Of a stretch of 64,000 nucleotides of DNA, positions 36,170 to 45,745 are shown in pieces (position 1 is the stretch's first letter; each line of letters starts with the position of its first letter). The notes below the pieces were generated by a model. The model was given only the letters and a program-made list of their open reading frames with translations. It was not told the DNA's origin and did no database searches. The translations under genes and the position numbers were made by a program. Where the stretch lies: the NCBI GenBank assembly GCA_033002965.1, contig JAURVB010004880.1:1-64000 (forward strand), written 5' to 3'. The DNA is from Piper betle. Lineage: Eukaryota; Streptophyta; Magnoliopsida; Piperales; Piperaceae.

Positions 36170-36870
36170 AAATGCCATCGCACGCCCCTTCATCTTCCCC
36201 GACACCTTCCCTTCCAAAACCCTAGCCGCCGCAGCCCCTCGTTCTCGTCGCCGCCGCCGCCGACGCCGTGCTGCCGCCAATCGACGCCGCCCCGCCCCGC
36301 CGTGCAGTCGCCGTGCCGCCACGACCCACCCCGGCCACCGCCTCGCCGCCACGACGCCGGAATCGCCCCACGAGCCGCGACGCGCTCCCTCGACTGATTC
36401 GCCGCCGTCCGGGCCGCTCCGCCGCCGCTGTGACCCCGACGACCACCCCCTCGCCGTTGCCGACGTTTCCCCCATCCTCCCGACCACCGTCGAGGCCGGC
36501 CGGAGCCCCGATCGGAGCACACCGCCGCCGCCGCCCATTTTCAACGCCGCCGCCGACGGCCATCGCCGCCCCGGCTGCTCTGTTTGACACCACCATCGGA
36601 CCAAGCTCGTCGAGCTGGTGCCGATAGACCCCTTGATTGCCCCGTCCCGAATCATCGCCGGAAAACCGCCGGAATCCGCCGGAAAACCGCCGACACTCGC
36701 CGGAAAACCGCCGGAACCGCCGGAAAATTGGATTCGTGGGAAATTCGCCGGATCATCCGCCGAACGCACCTGGTCCAATCTGATCGGACTTCGGACGCCG
36801 CTAGGTGCCGAATTCGAGTTTCGAGCCACGAAACGGAAACCCTAGCCGTCGCCGATTTTCGACGACGCGA
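36170..36870 (+). other. CpG-rich block inside LTR-A
   Basis: About 700 bp of very high G+C with dense CpG lies in an otherwise AT-rich LTR. It includes a short repeat based on 'cgccggaaaaccgccgg' at about 36655-36730. Long open frames occur on both strands (for example 36164-36829 minus), but none is preserved in the other LTR-A copies, so I read them as chance frames in GC-rich DNA. Counterparts are at 52330-52980, 58180-58870, and in reverse at 21540-22110 and 24640-25220. Confidence 0.75.
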
Positions 36871-37408
36871 GGTATAATTTATTTTAATTTAATTATTTGA
36901 AAGTATTGATTATTAGAATTGCATGCTAGGATTGGTGAATTGTATGTTATAATAATATATATAAATGTAGATTTGATTAAGGATAAAATATGAAATTTGC
37001 TTGATTGAGTGGTGTTAAAAATGGAGGCTAAGAAATAAATTAGGGTAACTAGGTAATGATCATGATCTAATGCAAATTAGCCTAAGTAGGCTTGCTAGAA
37101 TTGATATAGGTTGATGTGTGTTGATTGATGCGTGATTGTGTTGATTGTGTGTGCATGCTATAGGATGTGTGATTCATCATGCGGGCGTTAGTTTTTAGCT
37201 TGATTGTGTAGGTACGGTGTAGGAGCTCGCCGCCTAGGCGCGTGGACCCGTTTGGAGCTTCTACCAGGTCCGTTTAGGACTCGTTCTCTGTTTTACGCTA
37301 CTCTATTGTATATTTGATTTATCATGTGCAGGACGAGTTAAGTGGCGTTTTATCGGATCCCACTTAACTCGGGCCATTTAGCCAACAGTTTTATTTCGGA
37401 TTAATAAC

Positions 37409-37431
37409 CCTCGAGGATGAGATCCCTCGAG
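37409..37431 (+). promoter_or_regulatory. Palindromic repeat (hairpin) of LTR-A
   Basis: CCCTCGAGGATGAGATCCC followed by TCGAG forms two copies of the palindrome CTCGAG separated by GATGAGAT. The best version is at 53541-53564, with CCTCGAGG twice. It lies about 70 bp upstream of the TATA box in every LTR-A copy that keeps this region, and in related LTR families. Confidence 0.55.
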
Positions 37432-37479
37432 TTTGTTTTCGAACTTCAGATCCAGCTCACGATGCCTTCGGGCCTATTG

Positions 37480-37485
37480 TATAAA
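37480..37485 (+). promoter_or_regulatory. TATA box of LTR-A (35726 copy)
   Basis: TATAAA within 'cctattgtataaatccc' matches the position of TATATAAA in the other copies. The short distance to the upstream palindromes is constant. The transcription start would lie about 30 bp further, near the 'tatatatgtatag' stretch. Confidence 0.55.
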
Positions 37486-38591
37486 TCCCAACCCAGGCCT
37501 ATATATGTATAGTTTTCGTGTTTTCGGTGAGAGATGGGATGAGGGTTACTTGCGGCCACGTCTTCAGATAGGGCGTGTGCTCGGAAGAGCGGGCTCTGGA
37601 GCTGGGGAGAACCCACTTCATTCCCGAAGGATCCGGACAACTCCACCTTTGAGTTCCTCAAACCCGGAGAAGTGTGGAGGTTTACGGGTACTGCAATGCA
37701 GCGCATGTCTAGACTTGTGGTTCAAAGGGTACTGAAGGCGACTGCCTGAGAGTGCTCGGCCTTTGTGCTCAAGGCCAGGAGTAATATGGAAGGTGCAGAG
37801 GGCGGTAAGGAATGAAATTTGATGCGAGAAGCAATAGAGAAATGGCCAAGGCATGAGAATGTGAAAGAAAGGGGGACGCTGTCGACCCGAGGGCGATGGC
37901 CCGACGGCGACGGCTCCCGTATGTGCCCTGATGAGAGTTCTTGAGGAAGTATATGGTTTTGATTCAACAGGAGAGTTTGCTCTCCTGTGCCAGATTGATA
38001 TTAGTTATTTTCCGGGCCGGTAACACTCGTTACTGACGGTTTTTCTATATATATGTAGGTGAGGAATGCGAGCGATGAAAGCTGTCGGGACTGCGGAGGA
38101 GCAGCACGGAACCGCGCACACATGTACCTGCCGCGTGTAACATATGTATAATGATGGTGTGTTATTGTTATGTAAATGATAATTTTGATGTGTTTGTGTG
38201 AATGAATTACTTGTTATGAAACGAACTGATAAATATGAATGAGTAGGGAGCCTTGGAGTTCAGACTCGGCTCAGGTAAAAATGAATGAGATAATGATTTA
38301 ATGTCATGGTAGATTGTTATGTGTTATCGTATTTTCATAAAATAGTATATATTTTCTTTTGGTTTTTCATTTGTTGTTTTGTCTTATCTTTGCTTGTACA
38401 TCATAGCATGCATGTAGGACTCCGTTAGAACCCAATCGTTCCCATTCATGCATTTCATATTTGCATCTCCATCTTGAGACGCCGAGAGTAGATCCGGGTC
38501 GGCTTAACCGAATCTAGTAGATTAACGAACGGTTCGGTCGCCGGTGACATTTCCGGGTCGGTTCACGGGTGAGCCGAAACGGGGTGTTACA

Positions 38592-38991
38592 GGGGAAGAA
38601 GGAGGAGAAATGAAGGGAGGAGAAACAAGGAGAAAAGAAGAGAAGAAGGGAGGAGGAGCTCGGAGGCAGCCAAGGGGGAGAGGAGGAGATGAGGGGAGAA
38701 AAGAGGGGTTTTTGTTAAAAACCCTAAAATGCACCAACGTCTCCCCCGCAATTTCCCACACGCACTTCGTGCACGGGCGCAAAGGCTCTTGGAGGGTGCC
38801 CTTGCACCCAACACTTGGCCACAACAGGGACAAAGAGGAAAAAGAAGAGTAAAGGGAGGAAAGGGAAGGAAGGAAATGAAAGGAAAAGGAAGAAAGCAGG
38901 GTGGGACAGCTTCAAAACACAACTAGGGCTCGAGAGGATGACGAAGATGCATATGACATGACTCTAATGTGACACACGGCCATAGACTAAC
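38592..38991. repeat. Right copy of the 0.4 kb direct duplication
   Basis: It repeats 35318-35725, abuts the right end of the LTR-A solo LTR, and then continues into unique LTR-F sequence ('caacacccgaaataac'). Differences from the left copy include an 8 bp length difference and scattered substitutions. Confidence 0.9.
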
Positions 38992-39410
38992 CAACACCCG
39001 AAATAACAATAAAGCTACGACTTGGCAATTGGGGCTCACCGAATAAAACTCAACAGTGAACGTGGGGACGTGCCTAATGCCCAAGTCCACAACAGTATAT
39101 CAGGACTCACTTAGTTCCAACTCGATTGAACCAAATTAGCTGCATGCTAATTGAGTCGTACTAAAAGCCAAACCAGTCATAAAAATATCGGACCAATGGC
39201 CCGAATTTTATAATTTATTCCCTTTTATGATTGTGCGTTAGACAAAGAACCCACTTAGCCAAAATTAATATAATTAACACATAATTATATAATTCAAAGT
39301 ATCTTTCATTAGTCTTAACTAACTTACAAAAAAAATTAAGCACCAAAAAATAAAGAGTTAATTACGGTTATATCCTACTCAAGAAAAAAAATATAAAAAC
39401 TAAGTAATAT

Positions 39411-40537
39411 TGATAAAGAGACTAAATATTACACACCCAATAGCCAAGGGCGGCCGATCCAATTACCCTCAAGCCTAGTGGAGCGGCCAAATTCTGCTGC
39501 CCCTAGGCTGAGGATAGATCCAACCCCTCAACTTTAGGGCAATTAGATCTAGTGGCCCTTAGCCCTAGATAGTCGACGACCGCAAGGCAGCCAACGGTGA
39601 ACTTATTTTTAAAAAATAAATTATTAAATTTAACATGCGAGGGTATTTTAGACAATTTATATTTTTCCTTTTTGGTAATTAAGGATAATTTTCCAATCAG
39701 TTCATGATATCAAGAATATTTCTACATTTTTTAGTAAAAACTATATTTAAAATTTACTCAATCAAATTAATTGATATTTTATATTTTTTAAAAATAATAT
39801 ATATATTCTACAATTTCTTTATTTTATGTAATCAACTTCCTTAAATTAAAACACCTGCTTTTTTCACTAGTGTCGTGTTTCAGTATTTTTTACGTTGTGG
39901 TTAATTATGCTCTAACAATATTTCTACAGGCTTATTAATATTTTTATTATTATTATTATTATTTAGAAAAGTATTGGAGTATAATTCTACCCAAATTATG
40001 AATTTTAAAAATATTGATAAATGTTAATATATTTATAATTATTTCATTCGAATTAAAGTTTGTTAATTAATAATACATACTTAATTTATATTTTTAAATA
40101 TTTTAATTTTTATTTATTTGTTTGTTTATTTATATATACTGTTATTTATTATGAAGAAAAACTTAGAGCATAATTTTATCAAAATTAAAAATCTTTCAAA
40201 AATAAATTTTATTTAATTATTATTATTTTTTACTTATTAAGTTAAAATTACTTTTAATGCTTGTATACATTATTTTGTTATTAAAATTAAACTATAATAA
40301 TTTTTTTTAATTAATTTTGTATATAAAATCTCAATATGTATTATTAATAAATAAGCTTTAAATATACCAGCGGGTCATTGGTTACTCTAAAATAATTAGC
40401 AAATCTGTAAATGATGAGATCATTGTTTACAGCCCACCCTCGCCGAATTCTACGATGTATGGTTTTATTTTTTTGAACCATATGTATAACACAGACAAGA
40501 GCCAAGGCAAACCAAACCCTCTCGTCCCATACAATCC
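39411..40537. other. AT-rich intergenic region upstream of the TSSC4-like gene
   Basis: No coding region or assignable repeat is visible. 39425-39600 is less AT-rich and contains an imperfect inverted repeat: 'gatccaattaccctcaag' at 39459 pairs with 'ctttagggcaattagatc' at 39533. 39650-40400 is extremely AT-rich with short homopolymer runs. The last 100 bp before the ATG hold 'tatgtataacac' (about 40480), a possible TATA-like element, and the presumed 5' UTR. Confidence 0.5.
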
Positions 40538-41784
40538 ATGGAGGAGAAGTTCAAGAACCGAGTAGACAAGGTCTTCGGCTCCCTCCATCCCTTCCTCCCC
40601 CATCCACCACCACCTCACCCTGGTCCCTCTCCGACGACGGCGTCGAGCACATCCGCTGGAACCGGCCCGAACGCCGCCACGGCGACGACGACGACACTCC
40701 CCGCCGCCGCTCCTACGGCCTCCTTACCGACGGTAGGCTCGGACGCCGCCGCAACCATTTTGAGGACGACCTGGATGTTCTCGATGACGAGGGCGGTGTG
40801 GAGGGGGAGGAGGCGGAGGAGAAGGAGGGCAGGAGTCGGCTCGACCATGCCCTAGACGACGAGGATCAGATTGGCAGTTGTATTGGTTTCGATACCACAC
40901 TCGATCACGAGGTCAGTTTTTTTGCTTTTTTTCTTTTTCTACTGAAATATGCATTTATATATTCCAGTGGATCATGTACTACAAAATTCGCTGGGAGGTA
41001 TTTAGTTTAGGGTTTGTTATGATTTATTTTTATGAATCCAATGGATCATGTACTGTGATTTTGGCAATAAAGATTACAGAATTAGCATTCATAATATAGA
41101 TTTTTCTGTTGGGAATGACATGTTTTTCGTTTTTTTTACTTGGTGTGATTGCATAATATTGAAACTAACATGAGAAAACAACTACTAGTCTATCTAGCTG
41201 CTATCATTGAAATTATTTTGGGACAAAGTTTTATACTTTTGTAGTGTTTGCCCCATTGGGAGTGCCCGACCAAATCCTAATGGTTCAGGTTTGATATCCA
41301 TATAATAGGGTTTGGTTTTAGGAAACCAAATACCTGTTTTATAATAGGCGGGTTTGGTTTCGGGTATCGGGTACCAAATACTCGGTGTCAATAATATAAA
41401 ATTTTTAAAATTGTATTTTTACTTTGACTTGTCATAAAAATATGTTTTTTTATATGTAAAACTAATATCAATTTAATTTTATTTATTTTTATATTAGCTT
41501 AATTAATCTTCTTACAATTTTAAATAATTATTTTTAATTAATTTTTTATATTTTTAACTAAATTCAATTTTTTTATATTATAATCGGGTTTAAATGGCCA
41601 GGTTCGGGTTTGTTAAACGGTAAATGGTCGGGTTTTGGTTCGGGTTCGGGTAGTGAAAATTTAAATGATAATTGGTCGAGTTTGGTATGAAGATTTAAAG
41701 TAATAAGCAGGTTTGGTTTAGCCAATACCCGACCAAATCCCAGTTTATGATTGTTGTCCTATGAATTCTTTTTTTCCAATATCG

Positions 41785-41815
<31 letters not shown>

Positions 41816-42891
41816 GGTTGTAATTTTTGCGGTTGTTTTGGAAATTGGCTGTTCCTTGTTTTAATGGAATTTCAGAATGGGCTATGGAGGGAGTTTTAGG
41901 TGTACATGATCTTCTAATGGTCATTTATTTTCGTAAGTAGTGCAGGTTTTTCTTGTTTGGTTCCAGATTGGTGGCATTACGAAGATGACTTATCATTTCG
42001 ATGTTTTGCAGGATGAAGAAGATGAGTACGATAAAGTGGCTGTGGGGAGGGAAGGTTTTGGCGAGCGTTTGTTTATGAATCATGTGACAGGTTATGGACC
42101 TCAGATAAACTTTAACAATGAACTGCCTAACTTGATTAAAGAAGTCGAAGTATGCTGGTAGAGATCGCCGTGCTAATTGCTTGGCTGCAAAAGCCCGATT
42201 CCAGGAAGATAAAGGCACAGCTGGAGCAGTTAATATGAATCAGGCTTCCGAAGATGGTAGCACTGCCATGGTTGAATCCCATGTTGTAGTGAATGGAGAA
42301 TTGAAATCAATACTAAAGAGGAAGCAGCTGGACCAGATGGAACCAAAGCCTAAAAAACGTGTTAGATTCGATGCTGATTGCAAAGTAAGTGAACTGGAAG
42401 AGAGCCATGATTTTATGATCACTGAAAAGACTGAATATAAGACAGAAAGTCATGTTGATTCTGAAACGGAGTCATTGGTTCCAGACTACATAAGGAATCC
42501 TACCAAATATCGGTGTTACACATTTGATTCAACTGAAGATGATGATGCATCTAACTTGCAAGCTTACAGAGATTTTTGTGCAGTTACGGGTAAATCATCC
42601 TCTAATTCTGTTGAAGTAGACTGGCCAGTAGAACTTCCTAAATCAATTCAATTTACCCCAAGAAAGAAGGTTATGGGTTACTCTTCAGTGGATAATACAC
42701 CTAGTAGTCAGCTAATTACTGATGTGAGACAGGCACCATGTCCTGCTCTAGGTATTGCTGCTGTTGAGCAAGAGGAAAGCGAAGTCTGTGCTATGGACGA
42801 AGACGAAGTTGAGAAGTTTGATGCTGTAAAAAGTTTTGAATCTCGCAGACTAAGCCGACATTACAGGTCAAAACCATGTTCAGATGATTAA
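40538..42891 (+). CDS. TSSC4-like protein, two exons, two apparent frameshifts
   Basis: Exon 1 (40538-40911) begins 'MEEKFKNRVDKVFGSL', the conserved start of plant TSSC4-family proteins, and continues in another frame with 'WSLSDDGVEHIRWNR' and an acidic stretch. The intron is 40912-42011 (GT-AG, phase 0). Exon 2 reads 'DEEDEYDKVAVGREGFGERL' and 'MNHVTGYGPQINFNNELPN', then after a second frame change 'ANCLAAKARFQEDKG', a basic NLS-like 'KPKKRVRF', and the family motif 'VPDYIRNPTKYRCYTFDS', ending at 42891. In animals TSSC4 is a nuclear chaperone-like factor for U5 snRNP and tri-snRNP assembly; a similar splicing role is inferred here. The frameshifts (between 40580 and 40620, and between 42138 and 42158) mean either a recent pseudogene or sequence errors. 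The 236-codon open tail argues for a gene under recent constraint. Confidence 0.75.
40912..42011 (+). other. Intron of the TSSC4-like gene
   Basis: The intron is 1.1 kb with donor GAG/GTCAGT and acceptor TTTTGCAG/GAT, and joins exons in phase 0. It contains degenerate 'cgggtttggtttcgggtat'-like repeats at 41260-41740 bounded by two copies of 'cccgaccaaatcc' (about 41266 and 41727), which suggests a decayed small insertion. A (TA)n run lies at about 41786-41810. Confidence 0.7.
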
Positions 42892-44223
42892 CCTTCTAAA
42901 CTCATTACTATAAATTTCGTGTTCTCTTTTAAACTTCATTCTTGTTGTATGTTATGTAGTGTGGATATAGAATCAGGCTGTTCTAAAAAGGATTGGTTTT
43001 CTTCGTACTAGTACAGTTGATGTTAAATTTTGGCAACACTGCCATGTGGTGGAACTGGATACACTACATAGGTTATGACATTGTATAGCTTGACAACATC
43101 AACACTACATAGGAAGATTCTAAACCTTGCTAGGGCGAACCTTCTGCCATTCATGTCTTGAGCTTAACTTTTTGTTCCCTAGAATAGAAGCAGTTGCCTC
43201 TATTTCAATAAGGCAAATGTAGTGAGAAATAAGAACCATAGCTATGTAATTTTGATGATTCCAATTTATGGAAGGCCAGGTAATTGAGGTGTTCACAATT
43301 TTCCCCCTGAATTGTTGAAAAAGGTTAGTCACGAGTTGTAATTGGGGTGTCCTCTATTAGAAAAGATCATGCTCTTTACCTTTTTTGCATTTTTGTTGTC
43401 ACAATCCCTCTGCCCCTCATCCGCTGCCTCTCATGGGCGAAGGAACCCGACCACTCCTGTTAGCCTCAGATGACGCTGGGCTGCTGGGTGTGAAAGCTCT
43501 GAATGACTGTGAATGCGTTTGTAGACTTCTTTCGAGAATGGGTGTGCACGATTGAATGATCGTGTCCGACCTAATGTTTATGACCGTGTACAGCGTTTAT
43601 TAACTATGTGCTTTGCAAGTGTATTATGCCTATCCCTGGAGAAAATATTGGAGCATTATTGATTTAAAGATTGCCACCTCGTATAGAGCTGATCAACATA
43701 TGAAGCTTATATATTAGACTATAATAATGACATTTCTTTTACTGAATCGGTTCCCCGAAGTTGTTGCGTCAAGAGCACTTCAACGACTTTTCACATTTTA
43801 TCGCCTCTTTTTGGACAGCGTCTACATGGGATTTATTAGTGTCATTCATTGCATAGTTTCACCTAATGCTGCAAGTTTGTATGTGTAAAAATTTCTGCAA
43901 GCCTAGGAAATAAAGTTTGTATATGTGAAAATTGTTGCAAGCTTGGGCAAATATTTTTTAAAAAAAAGTTTGCATGTGTAGACCTAAGAGATTCAAAGCT
44001 TCAAAATAAATAGCCAAAAGCTGCTCTAGGAGAAAAAAAATCCCAAAAGCTTAATAATTGCAAGCACCAAAGCAGCCAGACAGTGCGCAGCCCACTTTCC
44101 TCAAGTGACAAATAATCACTTCAAGAAAAACCCATCCAGCCTTGTCAAATTTCAGGTAACGGTCGTGGAAGAAATAAGAAACATGGCGGGCCTGTCCAGC
44201 TTCATATTCTGTCGTTACAGTTA
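42892..44223. other. Intergenic region downstream of the TSSC4-like gene
   Basis: The first 150 bp are the presumed 3' UTR of the TSSC4-like gene. The rest has no coding signal that I can support. A short imperfect direct repeat at about 43873-43962 has two units of 'gtttgtatgtgtaaaaat' followed by 'tgcaagc'. No LTR family of this window is recognised here, making it the largest apparently repeat-poor stretch. Confidence 0.5.
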
Positions 44224-44698
44224 AGGTGCTAAGCGAGTGAATTGAGTTGAGTTAAGCTACGTTCAAACTTGACTTGCTTATTTCGAGTTCTAGTCGAGTT
44301 CAAAAAGCTTTGAGTTGAGTTGAGTTCGAATCAAATACAAGAATACTCAGTGTATTATTTATTTATAGCATTTGAGATAAAATTAATCATAAAAATTTAA
44401 ATAGTTCACTTTTGATTTAATTATAAGAAATAGTTTGTTTAAAACCATATTCTTTATATTATCATATGAAACTATCATTATAAATATAATTACATTATTT
44501 TTTTTAACATTTTATTTGAATGGGTTCATAAAACACATGTAAACTATTATATATAATATAAAATATCGAGTTCAAAATAAATCAAGCCAAACTAAGGGGT
44601 GCTTGTACTTGTGCTTTTTGGTTCAAATTGAGCTTCAACTCTAACAAAATTGAGCTCAACATGGCAGAAATTGGAGCTCGATCGAGCTCTTAGCACCT
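44224..44698. mobile_element. Candidate MITE with short terminal inverted repeats
   Basis: AGGTGCTAAG at 44224 and CTTAGCACCT at 44689-44698 are exact inverted repeats. The sequence inside is rich in 'gagttgagtt' and 'gagctcgatcgagctc' motifs extending the symmetry. Length is 475 bp with no coding capacity. Such GGTGC-ended, GAGCTC-rich small elements resemble hAT-type MITEs, but I see no 8 bp target duplication, so the superfamily is uncertain. Confidence 0.5.
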
Positions 44699-45244
44699 CT
44701 AAGCACACTCGAACTGTTCTTTGAAAATGTTGAACCCTATATCTCTAAGTCTCACCGCCGATGTCGCTCCCCACCACCACCTTTCCCTACTGCCAACATC
44801 ACCTTGCCTTTGGAACTTACCCTCGAGCCTAAAGCTACTACCTACACCATTGGTGTTTCTGACTCAAACTATCACTACCTCTCACCATTGCCCCCTTCAC
44901 CTGTCAGGCATTGTCAATTTTCTACCGGAGGACTTCAACTGACGTTGTTGCCATCCTCTTGCTGCTGCCACCGGCGCCGTCAACTTGCCACCAATGAAAC
45001 TTTCTAATCTTCAACTTTTAAAAAAAATGGTTTGTATATTGGACATAAAAGAAGTGTGATATAAAAGAAGCCACCATGGAATCAATGGATTATGCAAGGA
45101 TATTTTTAATGAGCATCTCGTGGAGGTCTCTACTAAAGCAAATCATCTATTGAGCTTGAAAATAAGAGGGATCTTTTAGCTAAAAGTGTTGAAGCAGAAA
45201 TTAGTGCCCCACTACAACTTGATGATGCTTAATTAGGTTGTATG
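44699..45244. other. Unassigned stretch before the Copia-S LTR
   Basis: 44721-44942 is a Pro/Ser/Thr-rich chance frame with CCACC-type low complexity. I recognise no domain and do not call it a gene. 45040-45240 is unremarkable. The Copia-S LTR begins at 45245. Confidence 0.4.
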
Positions 45245-45273
45245 TGTTGAGTCTATGTTTTGATGATTATCAT

Positions 45274-45472
45274 TGTTGGGTTTATTCCACATCGGTCATG
45301 GATGATGTTGGTGAGTTGTACATAGACTAATGGGAAAACCTTATTCTTTGAGTTAACTTTTCGATTAAGAGAGGCATGTGACACTTATTTTAAGTCTCTT
45401 TTATGGGCCCAAAGGGCCCAACAGTAGTATCAAAGCTTGGTTGGGGGCCCATAGGGCCCAAGAATTATCCTA
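45274..45472 (+). mobile_element. TRIM-like fragment: one LTR plus primer site
   Basis: A 150 bp LTR runs from TGTTGGGTTTATTCCACATC to GGGCCCAACA (45423). It carries the 'ccacatcgg' motif typical of plant TRIM LTRs and is followed by GTAGTATCAAAGCTTGG, a degenerate tRNA-iMet site. The fragment is flanked by ATCAT at 45269-45273 and 45473-45477. Only about 49 bp lie beyond the LTR; there is no second LTR. Confidence 0.55.
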
Positions 45473-45745
45473 ATCATAAAATTTAGAGGATACATAAACA
45501 TAGTGATGATAATGATTGCTAGACATAATTATATAACTTCCTCCTTTATATTGCTTTACTTATTAAGATGACCTAGGGGGAGGGTGTATATGTGTGATGG
45601 TACATGTATAGGGAGAGTATGCATACATGTAGGGGATATATGGAGCTTTAGAGCATAGTCATCTCATGGCTTTGAAATTATATTGATTAATTAATGATAA
45701 TGACTAACTCATCAACGATGTCAATCTCTTATTGGCTATGGGTTT

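Larger units (their letters stand above)
35726..38591 (+). mobile_element. LTR-A solo LTR, best-preserved copy
   Basis: The 2866 bp LTR starts TGTAAAACCC and ends GGGGTGTTACA. It contains a CpG-rich block (36170-36870), the hairpin/TATA module (37390-37500) and the usual tail. There is no internal region. The flanks are not a 5 bp duplication (CTAAC on the left, GGGGA on the right) but a 0.4 kb duplication of neighbouring LTR-F sequence. CpG content is higher than in the other LTR-A copies, suggesting it is the youngest. Confidence 0.85.
33233..39410 (-). mobile_element. LTR-F copy, minus orientation, split by LTR-A
   Basis: The segment starts TGTGTACCCC at 33233 (a minus-strand LTR end). 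It contains in reverse order the modules known from LTR-A: the pre-terminus 'ctcacctacataatata' and 'gtcagtaac' (33550-33590), 'gggatctcatccttgagg' with 'attaat' (34110-34140), and 'gtgggatctaataaaat' (34170). A purine-rich block follows (35280-35640, duplicated at 38592-38900). The right part (38992-39410) aligns with 3720-4040. Excluding the LTR-A solo LTR the copy is about 3.3 kb. I could not fix its right terminus or a target duplication. Confidence 0.55.

Noticed and set aside
36164..36829. 221-codon frame on the minus strand, and overlapping plus-strand frames, as a GC-rich gene
   Set aside because: It lies in the CpG-rich block of LTR-A. Frames are open on both strands because of base composition and are not preserved in the other LTR-A copies.
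42139..42161. A very short intron at GTATGCTGGTAG that would repair the TSSC4 frame
   Set aside because: The 12 bases have GT and AG ends but are far below the minimum size of a plant intron. A frame break or sequence error is more likely.
42181..42891. An independent single-exon gene
   Set aside because: The frame continues the conserved order of the TSSC4 family directly after the second frame break, so it is the 3' part of that gene.
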